From: Bidens hawaiensis
Taxonomy: Eukaryota; Streptophyta; Magnoliopsida; Asterales; Asteraceae
NCBI GenBank assembly: GCA_021521415.1
Contig: JAIQDT010003552.1
Span: 186,001-250,000, forward strand
Direction: 5' to 3'
DNA: 64,000 bases
Below are positions 57,732 through 64,000 of the stretch, in pieces (positions within the stretch are counted from its first letter, which is position 1; every line of letters begins with the position of its first letter). The notes under the pieces are model-generated. The model ran no database searches. It saw nothing but the letters and a program-made list of their open reading frames with translations, and was not told the origin of the DNA. Position numbers and translations under genes: made by a program.

Positions 57732-60693
57732 ATGGCTGCTGTTGCTGGTGCTGGAGGTGCTGGTGGCGATGACGGGGGAGATAACCAGAGACAATTCTTC
57801 CCTGGGCATAATATGTATATTACGTTAGACCCAGAAGCGAGTGGTGTGGAGGATTACCGCGAAATCATCACTTTCCTCCTTCGCTCGCGGATATTCCACG
57901 CGATCACCACTACTCTGCCGATATCCTTACCCAATATTGAGGATTTTTGGCAGACGGTGGAATACGATTGCCGCGTTGAGCCCCCAGTTATGCGAGCAAC
58001 CGTCAACAATCAAGAAGTTCAGTTCTCTTCTGAACAAATCCGGGCGGCTTTACGTTTCGGGAATGAGACCAGGGATGACCAGACGGACTTTGTGGCTCCT
58101 TTTCGAGATGGACCGTTTTTACGGATGGGCTATTCGGGCCCGTTGGGCGATACACAAAAAAGGAAGGGTTTCCTACTCGATCAGTGGCGCTTCCTTATGC
58201 ACGTAATGATTGTCTGCATGTCAAGGAGGAAGGCGGGGTACTGACGGGATGGGTGCGACCATGCAGTTGGCGATGACTGCTCTGACTTATAACAAACGTT
58301 ATAGCTTCAGTCAGATGGTCTTCTATGAGATCGATAGACAAAGACGGGCAGTGGCGCGTGAGAGGTTCATTATGTATCCAAGATTCATCCAGATGATCTT
58401 GAACCATGTAGCTCCAAATCTACCTCAGCGCCGCCCGATCAGATACGTGGAGAGTGTGAACAAACGTATCTTCGCTCAGTGCAGGACATCGAGCGCGAGG
58501 AGCAAACCTGAGCTCCGTCCCAGGCATACTCCACTCTTTGGGTATTTAATCAACCCGGAGTATGTTCCTGCCTATGGGGACGAGTTCAGAGACCCTCGAC
58601 CACAACAGGCAGGAGCACCTCAACATATACCTGATGCGCCTGTTGTGTCACCGGAGGAGGAAGTGGACCTTGATGAAGTGTTTGGAGGTCAAGGCTACTT
58701 CGATATGGACCGAGTTGATCCTCAACAAGATGTACAGGTCTCGGTAGCACAAGTTTCGAGGGTGGATGTTACTAGAGCAGCTACGACAGCAGCTGACTCA
58801 GAATTTGATGAAGTAATGGATGAGGCAAGACGTATGATGGTGACTCGAGAAAGAACGTATGGGAAGAGAAAGAGGACGGATGACGACAGTGAGTCAGAAG
58901 AAGAAGAAGAAGAAGAAGACATTCATAAGTTGATCAGACGTTCAAGAAGGGACAGGACAGGTGCAGGTATGGGAGCAGGTGAGAGTTCAAGAGTCGTACG
59001 TTTCGCTCCGCCCGCACTGTCAGGTATGTCGATTGTCCCAACATCAGTATAGGTTACAAGTTTAAGCGCCGCGGATGTTCCCGTGGTGGCTACATCATCT
59101 TCTTTTGGCATCCCATCTATCACTACTTTCCAGCTGACGACTCCGGAGATTGTGTCTTTACCACCTCCAACTCTTACTCCTTCAGAGGTGGTTGCAAAAT
59201 TTGTTGAGTCGACAGTCGTTGCAACTGCAGGGTTGTCGGTCACGATACCACCTGCGGTTACGTCCACAGCTGCTTCTGATGTCCCGGTTTCATCGGAAAT
59301 CCCTCCTCAGTACACTCACGATTTATCGCATATGAGGTTCGATTTCGATGCAACTCTATCAGACTCGGAAAGAATAGCCGCACTGGAACAGGTCGTGGCA
59401 GAGCAGTCAAGGGTGAATCTTATCCAGACCCAGGCTATTCAGCGCCTAGTAGCAGAAAATCAACTACAGTCGTCCCTCCTGGTTGAACATGGAAAAATTA
59501 TAGATGCTATGAAGGAGTTCTTGGCATCTCAGGGGGAGACGAGCTGTAAAGGCGACGAGCTCAGGACAAAGAAGAGGAATGACAGAGACGATGATCCCAA
59601 TGCATCGAAAGGTGCAGGTGGTGAGTTGCCAAGAACTACTCAAGCTCTTGGGACTTCCACAGCTCAGGGGGAGTCTGCAGGTGCAGCTGGCGGTTCTGGT
59701 GGTGATGAGGTGGTGATGGTAGATGACGAGGAGATGGGAGATGATGTGATCGATGCCTTGAAAGAATTGGATGATGATATGTTGGATGATGAGTTTATGT
59801 GTGAAGATGATGTTCTACCAGTCGAAGAGATTGAAAAGATTGGTGCTGAAATAGTGATTGAAGATGATGTTGAAGAGGGTGAAATAGTTGAGGAGAATGT
59901 TGAACACGAGATCCCTGAAGTTGAAAAGTCAGATGTATGTCAAGATACAGCAGGTGATGATACAGAATGGGAGGAGCAGCCTAGATGGAAGGAAGGCTAT
60001 GCTCATTGGTTTATCAAAACTAAGAAGCCTGCTGTTCCAACCATGTTCAAGAAAAGTTATAATATCAAAGGCTATGCTGAATCAAAGAAAGGAATTATCT
60101 GTTGGCTATATGATGAACAGTTAAAAGTGTTCGTGTTGAAAAGATATGATGGGATCCAATACTTTAAGAGGACGTTGAGATCTCTCAATACATTGCCTGA
60201 ATGTGAGGTGAAGGATTTGGCTAGATTGGGGTTGATTAATAGAAGCGACGACAACATGGCCAGAGTTATTGGGAAGATCGTGTGGAAAGAAAGTATTAAA
60301 GAAAAGAAGTTTGAGTTATTAAAGCCACAGAAGGGAAAGCTAGTGGAAGATAAGGAAAGAGGAATGAGAGCAGATGGCAAGCCATGGATGGTAATGAAGT
60401 ACAAACCGATTCGATGCATGAAAGAGGTTCCAATGAAGACTATGCCTCAAGATGTGTTGAAAGATCTTAAATGGTAGTATGTTGATTGCCAGACTGCTGA
60501 AGCCGTGATGGAAGATGAAGATGAACAAGAAGTGCTAAGAGTGTATGATCCGATGCATCTTGTTAATTTATCGAAAGCTGATCTGCAGGTGTTAAATGAA
60601 AAGAAGATATTTTATATTCCTGCTTGGAAAGACGAAGCGAGGAAATATCAACGAGTAGTCACGGTATGCGTGAGAGAAGGAGTACATGCATGA
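57732..60693 (+). pseudogene. Element F ORF3
   Basis: About 985 codons from ATG 57732, broken by a one-base frameshift near 58241 and in-frame TAGs at 59050 and 60475. N-terminal globular region: ITFLLRSRIFHAITTTLPIS, MRATVNNQEVQFSSEQIRAA, QWRFLMHVMIVCMSRRKAGY, FIMYPRFIQMIL, FGYLINPEYV. Middle: acidic/Ser-Thr-rich, KRKRTDDDSESEEEEEEED near 58870, and a Leu/Gln heptad-like helix (59380-59490). Conserved C-terminal domain: GIICWLYDEQLKVFVLKRYD, YQRVVTVCVREGVHA. No signal peptide or membrane span, so an envelope role is not supported; function unknown. Confidence 0.78.
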
Positions 60694-60739
60694 AGACCAA
60701 GAGATTGAAGATTACAAGACACGTGCTTGAAGATCAAGA

Positions 60740-60765
60740 CATGAAGCTACTGCCAAGGGGGAGTT
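60740..60765 (+). other. Element F polypurine tract
   Basis: AAGGGGGAG just before the 3' LTR, the usual copia plus-strand primer. Confidence 0.85.
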
Positions 60766-61192
60766 TGTTGGTGCATAATGTCAGTAGTTCATAGTCTAGT
60801 GTCTGTAATCGAGTCTGTAATGATTAATTATGTTTTATATGTCTTAAGCGAAGTTACTGACAAGTTCGCTGTTTAGGCGAACTTGTTAGTCAAGCGAAGT
60901 TATGGACAACTTCGCCTGAACATGCAAGGCGAAGTTGTCGTGTATTTAAATAGGTTACGGTTTTGTTTGAGTAGAGTTATTGAAACAGTTGTTAGTTGAA
61001 CAATAGTTGAACCAGAGAGTTCGGGTCTGTAATAGTGATATCGTATCACGTGTTTTGGTTATAATATAACGTGTTTGTTTATCGTATCGTGTTTGATATA
61101 TTCGTGTCTTCTACGCTCGTAACGACCTACGCAGGGATTCCGCACCTACGTAGATCGAGATATCTCGTGTTGATCCGTCCAGGGAACCTACA
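60766..61192 (+). repeat. Element F 3' LTR
   Basis: Identical in length to the 5' LTR with about six substitutions. Confidence 0.94.
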
Positions 61193-62258
61193 CCTCCAAG
61201 TTCCTTGAACTTCTCAAACCGCTTCATCTAAATAATCCTTTCCTTGGGGCACTCACTTAGATGCCCAAATATGCCATATTCCTCAAGGACATTCTTTCCA
61301 ATAAGGGGAAGCTAGCTGAGGTCTCTTCTATTCCGTTGAGTGCTAGGTGCTCTATAGTATTGCAGTGCAAGTTGCCTGAAAAGATGGTCGATCCTGGGAG
61401 TTTCACGCTTCCCTGCATCTTAGGATACGATACGGTTCGACATGCTTTAGCCGACCTTGGGGCCTGCATCAGTCTGATGCCGTATTCTATTTTCAGTAAG
61501 TTGGGTCTTGGCGAACCGAGGCCAATCCGAATGAGTATCCAGCTTGATGATAGTTGCGTGAAATACCCTCGAGGGGTGGTCGAGAACAGGCCCATTCGTA
61601 TCAACAAGTTAATCTTTCCAGTGGACTTTGTCATTCTGGATATGAATGAGGATGATAGTGTCCCGCTCATTTTAAGTCAACAATTCCTTGCCACCGCACA
61701 GGCGTTGATCGACGTCCATGAGGGCAAATTGATTCTGAGAGTTGGGGATGATAATGTCACCTTTGACGTAAGACAATCACTCAAACACCCCAAGTCGGCG
61801 GATGACTCCTTGTATATCATTGACACCATCGTATCGCATGTGCTGGAGTTTTTCACTGACATATGTGGAGGACCTACCTTGGACCCACAGATTCTCGATA
61901 GGGTGTTTTCAAAGGTCGAGATGGTTGCCATGACCGCTCAACCATTGATGGATGACACCGTGTCATCACCCCTAGATTCAGAGTTAGTTGCTGAAATCAT
62001 GCAGGATGATCTGAGGGACCGACTTCTGTTTTGAGTCCTCCTCCTTTTTTAGAACTTAAATATATACCCGCTCACTTGGAGTATGCATTTCTGAATGAAG
62101 AGAGGAAGTTACCCGTCATCATCGCGTCTGCACTGACGAAGGTCGAGAAGTTGAAGTTGTTGAAGGTGCTGAAAGCGCATAAGGAGGCTATAGCATGGAA
62201 TATTATTGACATCAAAGGGATTAACCCCTCATTCTGCACTTATAAAATCCTCATGTAG
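61193..62258 (+). pseudogene. Element D aspartic protease and RT connection
   Basis: After F, the D frame resumes (SKFLELLKPLHLNNPFLGAL, stop at 61258, MPKYAIFLKDILSNKGKLAE). Retropepsin core: ADLGACISLMPYSIFSKLGL with D-L-G-A, then FVILDMNEDDSVPLILSQQF and TAQALIDVHEGKL. Open for 257 codons to 62034, then a frameshift into LKYIPAHLEYAFLNEERKLP and AHKEAIAWNIIDIKGINPSF, ending in a stop. Athila-type. Confidence 0.85.
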
Positions 62259-63040
62259 AATAATTTCAGATCCCTCGTTCAGCCTCAACGGAGGCTTAAT
62301 CCGAAAATTCTAGAAATCGTTAAGAAAGAAATCAACAAATTCCTTGACGCGGGAATCATTTTCCCATCTCTGATAGTGCCTGGGTGAGTCAGGACCAAGT
62401 GGTTCCCAAGAAGGGTGGCATTACTGTCGTCACCAACGAAAGGAACGAGCTTATTCCCACTAGGGCCGTGACTGGTTGTAGAGTCTGCATCGACTACCGC
62501 AAACTGAACGATGCCACTAGAAAAGATCACTTTCCTCTGCCCTTCATTGATCAGATGCTTGAGCATTTGGTAGGTCAGCTATACTACTGTTTTCTGGACG
62601 GTTTCTCCGGGTACTTCCCAATCCCGATCTCTCCTGATGATCAGGAGAAAATTACATTCACCTGCCCCTATGGAACGTTTGCTTATAAGCGTATGTCCTT
62701 TGGACTCTGAAACGGTCCAGTTACTTTCCAGCGATGTATGGTGGTGATCTTTCACGACATGATCGAGGATTCTATGGAGGTCTTCATCAACGATTTTTCT
62801 GTCTTCGGGAATTCTTTCAATCATTGTCTCTCCAACCTTCATAGGATGATGGCTCGTTTGGTCGAAACCAATCTAGTCCTCAACTAGGAGAAGTGTCACT
62901 TCATGGTACGCAAGGGCATCATTCTCAGACATAAGACCTCGAGTGCGGGGATCCATCCGTAGCTTCTTATGGCTAAAATTGAAACAATTTATAATTTTTC
63001 CCACCCACTTATGTGAGATCCATTTGTAGCTTCTTAGGTC
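62259..63040 (+). pseudogene. pol: Element D reverse transcriptase
   Basis: PQRRLNPKILEIVKKEINKF, frameshift near 62365, DQVVPKKGGITVVTNERNEL, TGCRVCIDYRKLNDATRKDH, FTCPYGTFAYKRMSFGL, stop at 62708. The active-site box at 62783-62794 reads F-I-N-D, with Asn for the first Asp. A small local duplication (GATCCATCCGTAGCTTCTTA near 62950, similar near 63018) disrupts the end of the domain. Inactive. Confidence 0.86.
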
Positions 63041-63545
63041 ATGCTGGTTTCTATCGACGGTTCATCAAAGATTTCTCGAAAATTGTGAGACCGATGACCA
63101 AGCTACTAGAATAAGATGCTCCATTTGTCTTCTCTGATTAGTGTATCGAGTCGTTTGATATTCTAAACGAAAAACTCGTTAATGCCCCGATCATGATTGC
63201 TCCCGACTGGTCATTGCCATATGAACAGATGTGCGACGCGAGCGACTATGCCGTCAGAACAGTGCTTGGATAGCGGAAGGAGAAGCACTTCCACCCGATC
63301 TACTATGCGAGTCGAACCCTAAACGGTGCTCAGAAGAATTACACCACCACCGAGAAAGAGCTGTTAGATGTGGTGTTTGCATTTGATAATTTTAGGTCAT
63401 ATCTTGTTCTGTCCAAAATAGTCGTCTACAAGGATCATGTTGCCATTCCTTATCGTTTCATCAAGCAGAACGCTAAGCATCGTCTTATCTGATGGATCCT
63501 GCTTCTTCTAGAGTTTGATATCGAAATCCGTGATAAAAAGGGGGG
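63041..63545 (+). pseudogene. pol: Element D RNase H
   Basis: [20 protein letters not shown], stop, SLPYEQMCDASDYAVRTVLG (first Asp), stop for Gln at 63270, YYASRTLNGAQKNYTTTEKE (Glu), VVYKDHVAIPYRF (Asp), stop near 63490, FDIEIRDKKG. Same layout as C1 with many stops. Confidence 0.83.
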
Positions 63546-64000
63546 CGGGAATGTGGCGGCCTACCACTTGTCACGTCTTGAGAGAGCCGAGAATGGAGAT
63601 GTTGGGGTCAACATTAATGACCATTTCCCGATAGAGAATCTCATGTTTGTTAGAGCCCAGGATGATGGCTACCAGTGGTTTGCCGATATCGCGAACTTTC
63701 TCGTCGATGGTTCCCTCCCTAGGAGGATATCTCACCAGCAAAAGAAGAAATACTTTACTAACGTAAAATTCCACATCTGCGACGACCCATTTTTTATTCA
63801 TATAGGTGCTGATCAGCTGGTGAGGAGATGTGTGGATGTTGAAGAGGGGTGGAATATGTTGATCCATTATCATGAGGGACTGATAGGAGGTCACCATGGT
63901 GTTGTTCTTACTGCTAAGAAGGTCTTCGATTCAGGATTCTATTAGTCTTCGATTTTCAAAGATGCTTATGCGTTCGTAAAAGTTGTGACTGATGCCAACG
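63546..64000 (+). pseudogene. pol: Element D integrase, N-terminal zinc-finger part
   Basis: AAYHLSRLERAENG (end of RNase H), PIENLMFVRAQDDGYQWFAD, RISHQQKKKYFTNVKFHICD, DQLVRRCVDVEEGWNMLIHY and GGHHGVVLTAKKVFDSGFY correspond to the linker and HHCC zinc finger of Athila-type integrase; stop at about 63943, then SSIFKDAYAFV to the window end. The catalytic core and 3' LTR lie outside. Confidence 0.82.

Larger units (their letters stand above)
48852..61192 (+). mobile_element. Element F: SIRE-like Ty1/copia retrotransposon with ORF3
   Basis: 427-bp LTRs (48852-49278, 60766-61192), perfect CCTCC target duplication (48847-48851, 61193-61197), tRNA-iMet primer site, long gag, pol in copia order (protease, integrase, RT, RNase H), 2-kb spacer, ORF3, purine tract AAGGGGGAG. 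I count 6 differences between LTRs (about 1.4%), so it is the youngest insertion here, perhaps half a million years at grass LTR rates. Despite its youth gag-pol has several stops, so it was probably mobilised by a relative or broke recently. Confidence 0.94.
7231..64000 (+). mobile_element. Element D: Athila-like Ty3/gypsy retrotransposon, split in three, 3' end outside window
   Basis: Own sequence is 7231-9543, 47584-48851 and 61193-64000; the intervals are later insertions (C2 with B, C1 and E; then F). Order is LTR, tRNA-Asp primer site, gag with zinc knuckle, protease, reverse transcriptase, RNase H, integrase zinc finger. The gag frame reads sensibly across the first break and the gag-pro frame across the second, which proves one original element. 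Many stops and frameshifts, and a mutated RT active site, make it dead. The 3' LTR must lie beyond 64000. Confidence 0.9.

Noticed and set aside
59050..59052. Programmed readthrough at ORF3 TAG
   Set aside because: The following bases (GTTACA) do not fit the CARYYA-type readthrough context, and other stops nearby suggest decay.
57732..60693. ORF3 as a retroviral envelope
   Set aside because: No signal peptide, transmembrane span or furin-like site is visible; position alone is not enough.

Overview
The window is plant repeat DNA: six LTR retrotransposons, four Ty3/gypsy and two Ty1/copia, with almost no unique sequence. The tRNA-Asp and tRNA-iMet primer sites, Athila-, Tekay- and SIRE-like proteins, AT-rich spacers and deep nesting point to a large flowering-plant genome. 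A eudicot, perhaps Asteraceae, is my guess; nothing here proves the family. I found no intact host gene, rRNA, tRNA or CRISPR array.

Layout. Element A (132-5877) is a non-coding (LARD-like) element with 698-bp LTRs, inserted in a TA microsatellite. Bases 5878-7230 are unassigned. Element D, an old Athila-like gypsy, starts at 7231 and runs off the right end; it is cut into three pieces (7231-9543, 47584-48851, 61193-64000). The first gap holds C2, an Athila-like gypsy on the minus strand. C2's outermost five bases are 9544-9548 and the rest is 32149-47583. C2 was hit by B, a Tekay-like chromovirus on the minus strand (9549-32148), and by E, a copia element (35536-41293). B's right LTR was hit by C1 (17913-30830), a plus-strand sister of C2. 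The second gap in D holds F, the youngest-looking copia element (48852-61192). Order of insertion: D, then C2, then B and E, then C1 inside B; F separately into D. Target-site duplications are TGACG (B), ATGGG (E) and CCTCC (F), with near matches for A, C1 and C2. The coding sequence on both sides of the C2, E and F insertions reads across once the insert is ignored.

All gag-pol genes carry stops, frameshifts or lost catalytic residues. F is the least decayed. C1, E and F carry an extra gene (ORF3) downstream of the integrase/pol region. C2 lacks exactly that segment. In C1 and F, ORF3 is preceded by a cluster of GC-rich hairpins, a TATA box and a leader containing a plausible 5'UTR intron whose 3' splice site lies at, or two bases before, the ATG. 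It therefore looks like a separate transcription unit inside the retrotransposon.

The most unusual signal is that four families (B, C, E, F) each have their own array of short dyad-symmetric units in the U3 part of the LTR. In B, E and F the array lies just upstream of the TATA box. Arms differ between units and between elements, but the two arms change together, so symmetry is kept while sequence drifts. In C and F the same array appears again in front of ORF3. All of this was read by eye; distances, ages and family names are estimates.
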